This document shows positions 17,652 to 26,733 of a DNA stretch of 64,000 bases, in pieces. The position numbers and the translations under genes were made by a program. The stretch comes from Sulfitobacter sp. M05 (GTDB taxonomy: Bacteria > Pseudomonadota > Alphaproteobacteria > Rhodobacterales > Rhodobacteraceae), in contig NZ_JABEDH010000002.1 of assembly GCF_029285175.1 (NCBI RefSeq), positions 496,001 through 560,000 on the forward strand, given 5' to 3'. The notes below the pieces were generated by a model that was not told the DNA's origin, ran no database searches, and saw nothing but the letters and a program-made list of their open reading frames with translations. Position 1 is the stretch's first letter. Each line of letters begins with the position of its first letter.

Positions 17652-19805
17652 TCAGGCGGCCAGTGTTTGCCCGTCATCATTGCCATCCCAGGCTTCTTCT
17701 GTGTTGTCAGCATGCTCAAGCGCGGCGGATCGCGGGAGGGTCAAGGTAAACGTGCTGCCCTGCCCCATTACACTCTGCGCCGTCAGTTCACCTCCGTGGG
17801 CAAGCGCGATATCGCGCGAAATGGCTAGACCCAACCCCGTACCATTGTGCTTGCGGCTTGAGGTCGAATCGACCTGATGGAAGGCCTCAAACACATTCTC
17901 GATTTCGTCATCTGGAATACCAATGCCGCTGTCCTTGACCTGAATTGTGACGGTGCTGTCCGTAGAGGTTGCGATCACCGCAATTGAACCTTCTTCGGTA
18001 AATTTACTCGCGTTACCGATCAGGTTAATCAGCACCTGCTGAATCCGTTTCGCATCAACATTAATGTCGCAATTCACCGCACTAACTTCAAATGCCAAAC
18101 CCTTATTCTCGACCATCGGACGCATCTGTTCAACAACGGTATCCACGATCTTGGGCACGGTTGTTTGGGCAATTTCCATCGCCAGCGTCCCGGATTCGAT
18201 CTTTGCAAGGTCAAGAATTTCCGAGATCAGCGTGAAGAGCTGGTTCCCCGAGTTTTCAATGGACCGTGTCATCGTCGCGAACTTTGTGGAAAGGTCATCC
18301 AGCAAGGGCATAACATCGGCACTGAACTCGGGATTTTTCTCGATCTCGGCAACCAGTTTGCCGAACACTGGCATCTTGACGATATTCTGCGCCAGACGGG
18401 CATGACCCAAAATGATCGTCAGCGGCGTGCGCAATTCGTGACTTAGCACGCCCATAAATTCGGTTTTTGCCCGGTTCGCGGCTTCGGCCTCGCGTTGGGC
18501 GATCTTCAGGTCGGTCACATCGATCCGCAGGCCAACAACGGCACCGCAATCCATAGCTCGGTCATAGGCCCGGATGTAACTGCCGTCAGCCATGATCTGC
18601 TCGTTATCGGAGTCAGTGGCTTCCAGCCGCTTGGACCAACGCTCATACCACTCTTCTTCTCTGCCGACGGCATCGGGAATAAGCCCCCGGCGCAAGCTTG
18701 ACTTGACGATATCCTCATAGCGCGCACCGATACGGACCATACCCGAACCGCCGGCAATCTCCTTGTATCGCCGGTTAAACGCGACAAGACGACGATCCGA
18801 GTCAAACATCACAAACCCATGTTCGAGCGCTTCGATACCGACAGACAACAGGCGGTCGGATTCACGGCGTTTGTCATACAGCCGCAGCACCATGGCAAAG
18901 GCGATAACACAGGCAAGGATACCCAGGGCATAGCTGATGTTGCGCGTCAATTGATTGGGGAGGTAAGGTGGCCAGCCACCATCGGTGGTCGCCGCGAGTT
19001 GCCATGCGCCGAATGGCAGGTTGAGTTCCAGAGTAATCGGATCTTCGGTCAGAACGGCCTCATCGCCTAGCAGGATTTCACACAGTTCTAAACTATCCGA
19101 ATGAACAGCGCGTCCTTCAGGGTCCTCGTGAATAAGGATATCAAAGCCTTTTTCGTACTCGGATATTTCCATGGCTTCAAAGAACTTATCGTAATCAATA
19201 ACGACCGACAGGATACCCCATGGATCACGCCGGCCCGAGTGGCCCGGGACAAATACCGGCACCCGCAAAACGAGACTGCGGTCGCCCGAAGCCAGCCCTG
19301 CCGGCCCGGTCATTATTGCTTCGCCTGTACTTAACGATGACATGATTTTGGAGAGAGCCTCTGGCTGGTCATGATAGCTTGCCCCCAGAATCTCCTGATT
19401 GCCGGTTCTTGGGAAAACCATGGAAGCAACAAGATCAGGGGCCGCTTCGACAAATTTGACATCCGGGTCATCCAGAACGAAATCGAGCGCTTTAATATTG
19501 AATTCCGTCACATTCATATCGGGGTGCTGGCCGATAATGGTCGCCAGCTCCTTGAGCGCGAAAACCCGTGAAATCAGATCATTCTTGATCCGTTCACGCA
19601 CCTCAACCATGCTGATTGTGGTTTTGAGCTTAATGTCCTGCACATAGCTTTCATAGGTTAGGTTCTCAATTTTGTAGGCTACTGCGGTCAGAGAGATTGT
19701 TAACGCAACCAAGGCCATGGCACGGACAAAAATATCCTTCTTACGCTTGAGGGGCCCCGCAAAGGCTTTCCATCGTTCAGCGATGTCAACTTTCATCTTA
19801 GCCAT
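17652..19805 (-). CDS. CHASE/PAS hybrid-free sensor histidine kinase
   Basis: Membrane sensor kinase of 717 residues. The order is: membrane helix (about 28-46), an extracytoplasmic CHASE-like sensor (about 70-250), second helix (about 290-310), PAS domain (about 325-430), HisKA with phospho-acceptor His near residue 456 (SHELRTPLT), and HATPase_c with N-box NLIGNASKF, GIGIPDDE and GTGLGLAIS. An unusually long stretch lies between the phosphorylation site and the N-box. There is no receiver domain and no response regulator nearby, so it is an orphan kinase. The start at 19805 follows GGGATTTGTGTA; 19796 is also possible. Confidence 0.88.
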   Translation of the reverse strand: MAKMKVDIAERWKAFAGPLKRKKDIFVRAMALVALTISLTAVAYKIENLTYESYVQDIKLKTTISMVEVRERIKNDLISRVFALKELATIIGQHPDMNVTEFNIKALDFVLDDPDVKFVEAAPDLVASMVFPRTGNQEILGASYHDQPEALSKIMSSLSTGEAIMTGPAGLASGDRSLVLRVPVFVPGHSGRRDPWGILSVVIDYDKFFEAMEISEYEKGFDILIHEDPEGRAVHSDSLELCEILLGDEAVLTEDPITLELNLPFGAWQLAATTDGGWPPYLPNQLTRNISYALGILACVIAFAMVLRLYDKRRESDRLLSVGIEALEHGFVMFDSDRRLVAFNRRYKEIAGGSGMVRIGARYEDIVKSSLRRGLIPDAVGREEEWYERWSKRLEATDSDNEQIMADGSYIRAYDRAMDCGAVVGLRIDVTDLKIAQREAEAANRAKTEFMGVLSHELRTPLTIILGHARLAQNIVKMPVFGKLVAEIEKNPEFSADVMPLLDDLSTKFATMTRSIENSGNQLFTLISEILDLAKIESGTLAMEIAQTTVPKIVDTVVEQMRPMVENKGLAFEVSAVNCDINVDAKRIQQVLINLIGNASKFTEEGSIAVIATSTDSTVTIQVKDSGIGIPDDEIENVFEAFHQVDSTSSRKHNGTGLGLAISRDIALAHGGELTAQSVMGQGSTFTLTLPRSAALEHADNTEEAWDGNDDGQTLAA

Positions 19806-19941
19806 TACACAAATCCCGCACTGCATCTAATCAACAATGGCAGTCATGCACGTTCATTGTGTGCATATTGAGGCAATAGGTTAACAAAATCACGTTTAGA
19901 GGGAACTTCCCTGCGCCTTGATGGCACCAAGGCCAGAAACG

Positions 19942-19966
19942 GTAGGCCCGCAGCCTTCCGGCCTAC
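19942..19966. other. Inverted repeat in the kinase/P-loop intergenic space
   Basis: GTAGGCC (19942-19948) and GGCCTAC (19960-19966) form a perfect 7-bp inverted repeat with an 11-base spacer. It sits in the 293-base space between the divergent histidine kinase gene and the P-loop kinase gene. It could be an operator or an RNA hairpin; nothing else in this space is recognisable. Confidence 0.3.
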
Positions 19967-20098
19967 TCTACGGGGTTAGACCGCGATCATAGCCACCCAG
20001 AGCGCCCCATCAGCCATCAGCGCCGTTCCACATGCATCCAAATCGTGCCATATTAAAGACAGGCGCTGCGGGACGGCGCAGGAGACGCTTGAGGCCTT

Positions 20099-20716
20099 GT
20101 GACACACGCACCTTCCCTAACTGCACGTATTCTGGACACGCCACGTCAAGGACGCCGGCGCCTGATCGCCCTCGCAGGGGCCCCGGCCAGTGGCAAATCG
20201 ACATTGGCAAACCAACTGGCAAAAACGCTGACAAAGACAGGATGCCCCGCGCAGGTCGTTCCGATGGACGGGTTTCACCTGGACAATCCGATACTGGCAG
20301 AACGGGGCCTTCTAGACCGCAAAGGCGCACCGCAAACGTTTGACGCGGCGGGGTTCCGGCATCTGGTTGCGCGGCTGCATAATGACGACGATGTATATTA
20401 CCCCGTTTTCGACCGGGGTCGCGATATCGCGATTGCGGGGGCAGGCCTGCTTGATAGCGGATGCGACACGGTGATCATCGAAGGCAACTACCTGCTCTAT
20501 GATGCGCCTGTCTGGCGGGATCTGTTGGACCTTTGGGATTTGTCGATCCGGCTTGATATCCCTCTCGCCACGTTGAAAGGGCGGCTGGTGAAACGTTGGC
20601 GCACATATGGTGCCAGCGAAGAAGACGCTATAGCCCGTATGCAACGCAATGACCTGCCAAACGCCGAGCTGGTGCTGGCATCCTCTTTGCCCGCTGACAT
20701 CACGATCTCTGGCTAA
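20099..20716 (+). CDS. Uridine kinase-like P-loop kinase
   Basis: A 205-residue P-loop protein of the phosphoribulokinase/uridine kinase/pantothenate kinase superfamily, often annotated as a nucleoside/nucleotide or sugar kinase. Visible motifs are Walker A GAPASGKST (about residue 27-35), PMDGFHLDN (substrate-binding Asp region, about 60), the second Asp/Glu motif IIEGNYLL (about 132) and an arginine-rich lid VKRWRTYG (about 172). The start codon is GTG with GGAG and GAGG upstream. The substrate cannot be read from sequence, and no pathway genes are adjacent. Confidence 0.8.
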   Translation: MTHAPSLTARILDTPRQGRRRLIALAGAPASGKSTLANQLAKTLTKTGCPAQVVPMDGFHLDNPILAERGLLDRKGAPQTFDAAGFRHLVARLHNDDDVYYPVFDRGRDIAIAGAGLLDSGCDTVIIEGNYLLYDAPVWRDLLDLWDLSIRLDIPLATLKGRLVKRWRTYGASEEDAIARMQRNDLPNAELVLASSLPADITISG

Positions 20717-21016
20717 GAACCAGATCAACGGCTCGCCAGCCATGACACCACGCTGCCGCCGCCGCCGAACGCAGGAATAGATGTCGTATCGCCCTGAGGC
20801 CAGACCACCGCAGACAGCCCCCCTGACGGAAAACCAAAAACAGTTCCGGTCGGACGCCCCCAAACATGGTCCAAAAACTGAAACCAATTCCTAAAAAATT
20901 CCCTCAAAAACAAATGTTTAAAAAGATTCTTCAAATCGTGCCGAAGTTTATCAAAACTGGCAAACCTTTGTTTACCTTTCGTTCCTAGTTTTTTCAGCAC
21001 TAACGAAGGATACCCG
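20717..21016. other. 300-base intergenic space, two-part composition
   Basis: The left half (to about 20875) is GC-rich, and on the minus strand reads as a protein-like frame ending in GGGGSVVSWLASR and a stop at 20725. The right half is strongly AT-rich and carries the promoter region of the PAS gene. No convincing start or ribosome site serves the minus-strand frame, so I do not call a gene; it could be the 3' remnant of a lost gene. Confidence 0.4.
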
Positions 21017-21751
21017 ATGTTTAACACCTTATCTCTTTCGCAGATCGAACATGTACTTGATCTGTTTAGCGTTCCAATGTTTGTAATTTCGCGACAGGAA
21101 CCAACAAGTGATTTTCGATTGGTTGGGATGAATGCCGCGCTTGAACGGCTGGTGGGGAGACCACGGTCGGCAATTCATGGCAGGTCCATTTCAGAAATCG
21201 ATCTGATCGGAATGCCCGACAGCGCCCAAGAGAACTTCCTGAGATGCGTGGAAAACAAGGAAGTCATTCACTTTACATATGTGTTTATTCAGGACGACTG
21301 CGAAGTGCGCTGGGACACGACGCTTCAGTATTCCCGCAGTCCCGATGAATATGACCGGGTCATCGCCACCACAATCAAGGTTCCCCAAGAACAACCCCTG
21401 TTGCAGGACAAACTTGCCTTTGAGGATGTGCGCTATTTCTCATCGATTGCGGATCTGCAGCTTGAAAACCTCAGCAGGGCATTCAGTTCTGTCACCACTG
21501 AGACGCAGGTCACTCCGATCGACGAAGAGCGCATCATGCGGCTGCATTCAGTATGTCGCACCGTGCAACGCAGCATCACCGACATTCAGGAAATCGTCAG
21601 GCGCGCCGAGGCGAGGCATGCTGCGCTTCAGATCCAGCCATTGCACAAACCTCTGCCTGATCATACGGCCCTGCAACACTCTGATGGTCTGGACACTGTC
21701 CGCGCATTTGCGGGTGCCTGGGACACAGAACAGAGCGACGTAAATTGCTAA
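21017..21751 (+). CDS. PAS-domain protein of unknown role
   Basis: A 244-residue soluble protein. Residues about 10-125 resemble a PAS domain: a hydrophobic N-cap (LDLFSVPMFVIS), a central NAALERLVGRPRSAIHGRSISEID block typical of the PAS core, and beta strands ending in VIATTIKV. The C-terminal half is predicted helical with no recognised output domain; neither histidine kinase, GGDEF, EAL nor helix-turn-helix motifs are visible. AAGGA precedes the ATG, and the upstream region is very AT-rich. It may signal through protein contacts, possibly with the orphan kinase upstream (inference only). Confidence 0.7.
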   Translation: MFNTLSLSQIEHVLDLFSVPMFVISRQEPTSDFRLVGMNAALERLVGRPRSAIHGRSISEIDLIGMPDSAQENFLRCVENKEVIHFTYVFIQDDCEVRWDTTLQYSRSPDEYDRVIATTIKVPQEQPLLQDKLAFEDVRYFSSIADLQLENLSRAFSSVTTETQVTPIDEERIMRLHSVCRTVQRSITDIQEIVRRAEARHAALQIQPLHKPLPDHTALQHSDGLDTVRAFAGAWDTEQSDVNC

Positions 21752-21856
21752 AGCGTTACTGAATTTCACTCATGTCAAATTTTTCGTAACGGAATTTCTT
21801 GCCAGTTGCCCATCGATCCCCTAGGCTTGCGTCCGAAGTAGGGGAGAGAACGGACT

Positions 21857-23059
21857 ATGTCAGCATTCATCTGCGACGCGCAGCGCACACCAATTGGCCG
21901 ATTTGGCGGGGCGCTCGCCTCTGTACGGGCCGATGACCTTGCCGCGATCCCAATCGCAGCGTTGATAGCGCGCAATCCTGATGTGGATTGGTCACGGGTG
22001 GACGACGTTGTCTTTGGTTGCGCAAATCAGGCCGGCGAGGACAACCGCAACGTGGCCCGGATGGCATCGCTTTTGGCCGGCCTCCCCGTCGATGTCCCAG
22101 GTGCCACGATCAACCGCTTGTGCGCTTCGGGTATGGACGCAGTCGGTGCCGCCGCCCGCGCCATCCGTGCGGGTGACATGGATTTGGCCATTGCCGGCGG
22201 CGTAGAAAGCATGACACGCGCGCCTTTTGTGATGCCAAAGGCCGAAACCGCCTTTTCCCGCACCAATGCTGTTTATGACACCACCATCGGCTGGCGCTTT
22301 GTTAATCCGAAGATGAAGGCGCAGTATGGCGTCGATTCCATGCCGCAAACGGCTGATAACGTGGCCGAAGATCACAGCGTAAACCGTGCCGATCAGGATG
22401 CGTTTGCCTACCGCAGCCAACAACGATGGGCCGCCGCAGATGCCGCTGGCGTGTTTGCCGAAGAAATCACGCCCGTTACAATTCCCCAACGCAAGGGCGA
22501 TCCGATTGTTGTCGACCGCGATGAACACCCCCGTCCCGACACCGCCTTGGAAAAGCTGGGCAAGCTGCGCGGCATCAATGGCCCGGACCTGACCGTCACA
22601 GCCGGCAACGCCTCTGGTGTGAATGACGGTGCTGCCGCGATGCTGATTGCATCCGAACAGGGTGTGAAAGACCACAAACTGACGCCGATTGCGCGTGTGG
22701 TTGCCATGTCTGCCGCAGGTGTGGAACCGCGCGTGATGGGCATTGGCCCGATCCCTGCCTGTCAAAAGGTACTGGCCCGCGCCGGCCTGACCATTGAGCA
22801 GATGGATGTGATCGAATTGAACGAAGCTTTTGCCTCGCAAGGTATCGCAACCCTGCGGGCACTGGGCGTTGCCGATGATGCGCCCCATGTGAATGCCAAC
22901 GGTGGTGCCATCGCCATCGGTCATCCGCTCGGCATGTCGGGCGCGCGGCTGGTGATGACCGCCGCATTACAACTCAAACGCACCGGCGGCCGCTATGCGC
23001 TTTGTACCATGTGTGTGGGCGTCGGTCAGGGTGTCGCGCTGATTCTGGAACGCACCTGA
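21857..23059 (+). CDS. paaJ: 3-oxoadipyl-CoA / acetyl-CoA C-acyltransferase (phenylacetate thiolase)
   Basis: Thiolase of 400 residues that cleaves 3-oxoadipyl-CoA to succinyl-CoA and acetyl-CoA, the terminal step of phenylacetate and beta-ketoadipate degradation. The active-site motifs are [11 protein letters not shown] (nucleophilic Cys near 90), [16 protein letters not shown] and [17 protein letters not shown]. The length is exactly that of PcaF/PaaJ. It starts the paa operon, with 34 bases to paaA, so paaJ is preferred to pcaF; the two cannot be separated by sequence. GGGGAGAG precedes the ATG. Confidence 0.9.
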   Translation: MSAFICDAQRTPIGRFGGALASVRADDLAAIPIAALIARNPDVDWSRVDDVVFGCANQAGEDNRNVARMASLLAGLPVDVPGATINRLCASGMDAVGAAARAIRAGDMDLAIAGGVESMTRAPFVMPKAETAFSRTNAVYDTTIGWRFVNPKMKAQYGVDSMPQTADNVAEDHSVNRADQDAFAYRSQQRWAAADAAGVFAEEITPVTIPQRKGDPIVVDRDEHPRPDTALEKLGKLRGINGPDLTVTAGNASGVNDGAAAMLIASEQGVKDHKLTPIARVVAMSAAGVEPRVMGIGPIPACQKVLARAGLTIEQMDVIELNEAFASQGIATLRALGVADDAPHVNANGGAIAIGHPLGMSGARLVMTAALQLKRTGGRYALCTMCVGVGQGVALILERT

Positions 23060-23093
23060 AACCAACCAATGTTTTCTTGAAAGGACCTGAACG

Positions 23094-24086
23094 ATGTATG
23101 CACAGATGATCAAGTCTACCGGTCAGGGGGTCAAATCCCTTGACGAAATGGAACCGGACGAACGCGCCTTTCAGGAACGCATCAACGCGGGCGGCAAGAT
23201 CGAGCCGAAAGACTGGATGCCCGAGGGTTATCGCAAAAACCTGATCCGCCAAATCGGCCAACATGCCCACTCAGAGATTGTCGGCCAACTGCCCGAAGGC
23301 AACTGGATCACCCGTGCGCCAACGTTGGAGCGCAAGGCGATCCTGCTGGCCAAGGTGCAGGACGAGGCAGGGCACGGCCTTTACCTCTATTGCGCGGCTG
23401 AGACGCTGGGCGTGACCCGCGATGACCTCACCCGCGATCTGCTGTCGGGCAAGATGAAGTATTCGTCAATCTTCAACTATCCAACGCTGACATGGGCTGA
23501 CATGGGTGCGGTTGGCTGGCTGGTCGATGGCGCGGCGATCATGAACCAGGTGCCGCTGCAACGCACCTCTTATGGCCCTTACGCCCGCGCGATGGTGCGT
23601 ATCTGTAAAGAGGAATCGTTCCACCAACGCCAAGGCTTCGACATCATGATGAAGATGGCAAACGGCACCGAAGCACAGCGAAAAATGGCGCAGGATGCGC
23701 TTAACCGGTTCTGGGGTCCGGCCCTGATGATGTTCGGTCCGTCAGACGCAGACTCGGTGCATTCCGCGCAAAGCATGGCGTGGAAGATCAAGATGAACTC
23801 GAACGACGAGCTGCGCCAGAAATTCGTGGATCAGACCGCACCGCAAGCGGAATACCTTGGCCTGACGATCCCGGACAAGACCTGCAAGTTGAACGCGGAA
23901 ACCGGCCATTACGATTTCGCCCAACCGGATTGGGACGAATTTTTTGACGTGCTGCGCGGCAATGGGCCCTGCAACACGGAACGCCTTGAAGCGCGTAACA
24001 AAGCCTGGGACGACGGGCGTTGGGTGCGTGAAGGTCTTTTGGCCCATGCTGCGAAAAAGCGCAGCGCGAAACTGGCAGCGGAGTAA
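23094..24086 (+). CDS. paaA: Phenylacetyl-CoA 1,2-epoxidase catalytic subunit PaaA
   Basis: Di-iron monooxygenase subunit that epoxidises the aromatic ring of phenylacetyl-CoA. The 330 residues are typical. The metal-binding helices are visible in [13 protein letters not shown] (DExxH-type Glu/His pair) and [14 protein letters not shown] (ExxxH). It is encoded directly ahead of paaB, the normal order of the PaaABCDE multicomponent epoxidase. AAAGGA precedes the ATG. Confidence 0.97.
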   Translation: MYAQMIKSTGQGVKSLDEMEPDERAFQERINAGGKIEPKDWMPEGYRKNLIRQIGQHAHSEIVGQLPEGNWITRAPTLERKAILLAKVQDEAGHGLYLYCAAETLGVTRDDLTRDLLSGKMKYSSIFNYPTLTWADMGAVGWLVDGAAIMNQVPLQRTSYGPYARAMVRICKEESFHQRQGFDIMMKMANGTEAQRKMAQDALNRFWGPALMMFGPSDADSVHSAQSMAWKIKMNSNDELRQKFVDQTAPQAEYLGLTIPDKTCKLNAETGHYDFAQPDWDEFFDVLRGNGPCNTERLEARNKAWDDGRWVREGLLAHAAKKRSAKLAAE

Positions 24087-24091
24087 GTATC

Positions 24092-24436
24092 ATGAGCAGC
24101 CCTGAAACCAGCCCTTACAAAGACAGCGAAGCCAGCCCGCACGGCGAAACCCGCGCAACCGAATGGCCCCTTTGGGAAATTTTCATTCGCGGACAACACG
24201 GGCTAAGCCACCGCCACGTGGGCAGTCTTCATGCACCAGATGCCGAAATGGCGATCAAGAACGCACGTGATGTCTACACCCGCCGCAATGAGGGTGTCAG
24301 TATCTGGGCTGTTGAAGCTTCTGACATTGCCGCCTCTTCGCCCGAGGAAAAAGGCGCGCTTTATGAGCCTGCGAACGACAAAGTGTACCGCCACCCGACA
24401 TTCTTTGACATCCCTGACGAAGTGGGGGCGATGTGA
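24092..24436 (+). CDS. paaB: Phenylacetyl-CoA epoxidase subunit PaaB
   Basis: Small structural subunit that bridges the PaaA/PaaC heterodimers of the epoxidase. The core, EWPLWEIFIRGQHGLSHRHVG followed by DAEMAIKNARDVYTRRNEG, is well conserved. At 114 residues it is somewhat longer than the roughly 95-residue enterobacterial protein because of an N-terminal extension of about 20 residues. Its TGA overlaps the GTG start of paaC, so the two are translationally coupled. Confidence 0.95.
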   Translation: MSSPETSPYKDSEASPHGETRATEWPLWEIFIRGQHGLSHRHVGSLHAPDAEMAIKNARDVYTRRNEGVSIWAVEASDIAASSPEEKGALYEPANDKVYRHPTFFDIPDEVGAM

Positions 24437-25188
24437 ATACGCCATTGTTCGAATTTCTCTGCCGCATGGGCGACAACACGCTGGTGCTGGGGCACCGTGT
24501 GTCCGAATGGTGTGGCGTGGCCCCGGTGCTGGAAGAAGACATCGCGCTGGCCAATACCGCGCTTGATCTGATCGGACAAACTCAGCTGTGGCTGGGCATG
24601 GCCGGCGAAGTTGAGGGCAAGGGCCGCGATGCGGACAAGCTGGCCTTTCATCGCGATGTCTGGGATTTCCGCAATGCCCTGCTGTGCGAACAGCCCAACG
24701 GCGATTTCGGCCAAACGATGATGCGCCAGTTCCTATTTGATACATGGCATTTGATCATGCTCAAGGCGCTGGCAGATTCTTCAAACGATCAAATCGCCGC
24801 CATCGCGGAAAAGTCGGTGAAAGAGGTGACCTATCATCAGGAACGCTCTGCCGATACGGTGATCGGGCTGGGTGACGGCACCGAAGAAAGCCACATGCGG
24901 ATGCAAAGAGCGCTTGATAAGTTGTGGCCCTTCGTGGGCGAACTGTTCATCGGGGATGACGTGGATGACGCAATGGTCGAACAGGGCATCGCGCCTGATC
25001 CTGCCGCACTGCGCACCCGTTTTGACAACCAGCTGGATGCGGCGCTGGCAGAGGCAACCCTAACCAAGCCTGCCGATGACTTCGCCCATAAGGGGGGCAA
25101 GACGGGTGCCCGCCATACAGAACATCTGGGCCATATGTTGACGCAGATGCAATGGTTGCAACGCGCCTATCCGGATGCGTCATGGTAA
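24433..25188 (+). CDS. paaC: Phenylacetyl-CoA epoxidase subunit PaaC
   Basis: Ferritin-like non-catalytic partner of PaaA in the epoxidase core. The 251 residues show the family pattern GDNTLVLGHRVSEWCG, ALDLIGQTQLWL and VTYHQERSADTVIGLGDGTEES. The start is a GTG overlapping the paaB stop (GTGA). Its end overlaps the start of paaD by seven bases, continuing the coupling chain. Confidence 0.95.
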   Translation: MNTPLFEFLCRMGDNTLVLGHRVSEWCGVAPVLEEDIALANTALDLIGQTQLWLGMAGEVEGKGRDADKLAFHRDVWDFRNALLCEQPNGDFGQTMMRQFLFDTWHLIMLKALADSSNDQIAAIAEKSVKEVTYHQERSADTVIGLGDGTEESHMRMQRALDKLWPFVGELFIGDDVDDAMVEQGIAPDPAALRTRFDNQLDAALAEATLTKPADDFAHKGGKTGARHTEHLGHMLTQMQWLQRAYPDASW

Positions 25189-25649
25189 TCGAAAAGCCCG
25201 GCTTAGAGACTGTTTGGCAATGGCTTTCTGCCGTGCCGGATCCGGAAATTCCGGTGATCTCCCTGACGGATTTGGGGATCATCCGGGATGTCCAGTGGCA
25301 AGGCGACACTTTGGAAGTGACCGTAACGCCAACCTATTCCGGCTGTCCGGCGACCAGCATTATCAATCTGGACATCGAAACCGCTCTGCGTGGGCATGGC
25401 ATCGAAAATCTGACCCTGAAACGACAGTTATCGCCAGCATGGACCAGCGACTGGCTGACGCAAAGCGGTAAGGCCAAGCTGGAAGAATACGGCATCGCTC
25501 CGCCGCAACCGGCTGGCGGGCCAAAACATTGCCCGCGCTGCAAATCCACCGCAGTAGAGCGGATCAGCCAGTTCGGCTCGACCCCCTGCAAGGCGCAATG
25601 GCGGTGCCAAGACTGCCTTGAACCCTTCGACTATTTCAAATGTATTTGA
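25182..25649 (+). CDS. paaD: Phenylacetate degradation Fe-S/metal maturation protein PaaD
   Basis: Member of the MIP18/DUF59 family required for an active phenylacetyl-CoA epoxidase, thought to act in iron-sulfur assembly for PaaE. The 155 residues have the DUF59 N-terminal part (VPDPEIPVISLTDLGIIRDV, then TYSGCPATSII) and a C-terminal zinc-ribbon-like CPRCKS...CQDC pair. The start at 25182 is preferred over an in-frame ATG at 25152, which would overlap paaC more deeply and add residues not typical of PaaD. Confidence 0.93.
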   Translation: MVIEKPGLETVWQWLSAVPDPEIPVISLTDLGIIRDVQWQGDTLEVTVTPTYSGCPATSIINLDIETALRGHGIENLTLKRQLSPAWTSDWLTQSGKAKLEEYGIAPPQPAGGPKHCPRCKSTAVERISQFGSTPCKAQWRCQDCLEPFDYFKCI

Positions 25650-25658
25650 GGCCCTGAC

Positions 25659-26723
25659 ATGAGCCAGTTTCACCCCGTAACAGTGACTGATATCCATCAC
25701 ACCATCCGCGATGCGGTTGTCCTGACGCTTGAGCCCGAAAACGCAGAAGCCTTCGCGTTTACCCAAGGCCAGTACCTGACCTTCAAACAGGATTTCGACG
25801 GCACCGAGCTGCGGCGGAACTACTCGATCTGCGCCGGTCTGGATGATGGCAAACTGCAAGTTGGCATCAAACGTGTGGACGGCGGGGCGTTTTCGACTTT
25901 CGCCAATACCGAATTGAAAGTCGGTGACACCCTACATGTGATGCCGCCACAGGGCAAATTTTTCACTGCATTAGAGCCTGATCACGCCAAAAACTACCTT
26001 GGCTTTGCCGGCGGCTCTGGCGTGACGCCAGTCTTGTCGATCCTGAAAACAGTGTTGAAACGCGAACCGCTTAGCACCTTTACGCTGGTCTATGCCAACC
26101 GCGCCGTGAACACGATTATGTTTCGCGAAGAGCTGGAAGACCTCAAGAACCAATACATGGGCCGCCTGACAATCATCCACATGCTGGAATCGGGACAGGA
26201 CATCGACCTGTTCACCGGCCGCGTGGATCAGGGCAAATGCGAGGCGCTGTTCAAACAGTGGATCGATGTGAAATCAATCGACACCGCATTTATTTGCGGG
26301 CCAGAGCCGATGATGCTGGCAATTGCCGAAAGCCTGAAAGCCCACGGATTAGAGGCTGATCAAATCAAGTTCGAGCTATTCAGCGAAAGCCAACAAGGCC
26401 AGCTTGCCAAACAGGAAATGGCCAAGCGCAGTGAGGGGCAGAAAGGCACCGAACTGACCGTGATCATCGAAGGGGCGCAGCGCACCTTTGAAATGCCGAA
26501 AGGGCAATCCGTTCTGGATGCCGCCCTTGCCAACGGACAGGACGCGCCGTTTGCCTGTAAGGCGGGCGTTTGTTCAACCTGTATGTGCAAGGTGGTCGAA
26601 GGCGAGGTTGAAATGATCAGCAACCACGCGCTTGAGGATTACGAAGTGGAACGCGGCTATGTGCTGTCCTGCCAGTCCTATCCGCTGACGGATAAATTGA
26701 TCATTGATTACGACACACATTAA
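25659..26723 (+). CDS. paaE: Phenylacetyl-CoA epoxidase reductase subunit PaaE
   Basis: NADPH-dependent reductase that delivers electrons to PaaA. The 354 residues have a flavin-binding domain (RRNYSICAG), an NAD(P)-binding domain (GFAGGSGVTPVLSI, CGPEPMM) and a C-terminal plant-type [2Fe-2S] ferredoxin domain with CKAGVCSTCMC and a fourth cysteine in VLSCQSYPL. It follows paaD by nine bases. Confidence 0.96.
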   Translation: MSQFHPVTVTDIHHTIRDAVVLTLEPENAEAFAFTQGQYLTFKQDFDGTELRRNYSICAGLDDGKLQVGIKRVDGGAFSTFANTELKVGDTLHVMPPQGKFFTALEPDHAKNYLGFAGGSGVTPVLSILKTVLKREPLSTFTLVYANRAVNTIMFREELEDLKNQYMGRLTIIHMLESGQDIDLFTGRVDQGKCEALFKQWIDVKSIDTAFICGPEPMMLAIAESLKAHGLEADQIKFELFSESQQGQLAKQEMAKRSEGQKGTELTVIIEGAQRTFEMPKGQSVLDAALANGQDAPFACKAGVCSTCMCKVVEGEVEMISNHALEDYEVERGYVLSCQSYPLTDKLIIDYDTH

Positions 26724-26733
26724 GGAAAACCGC

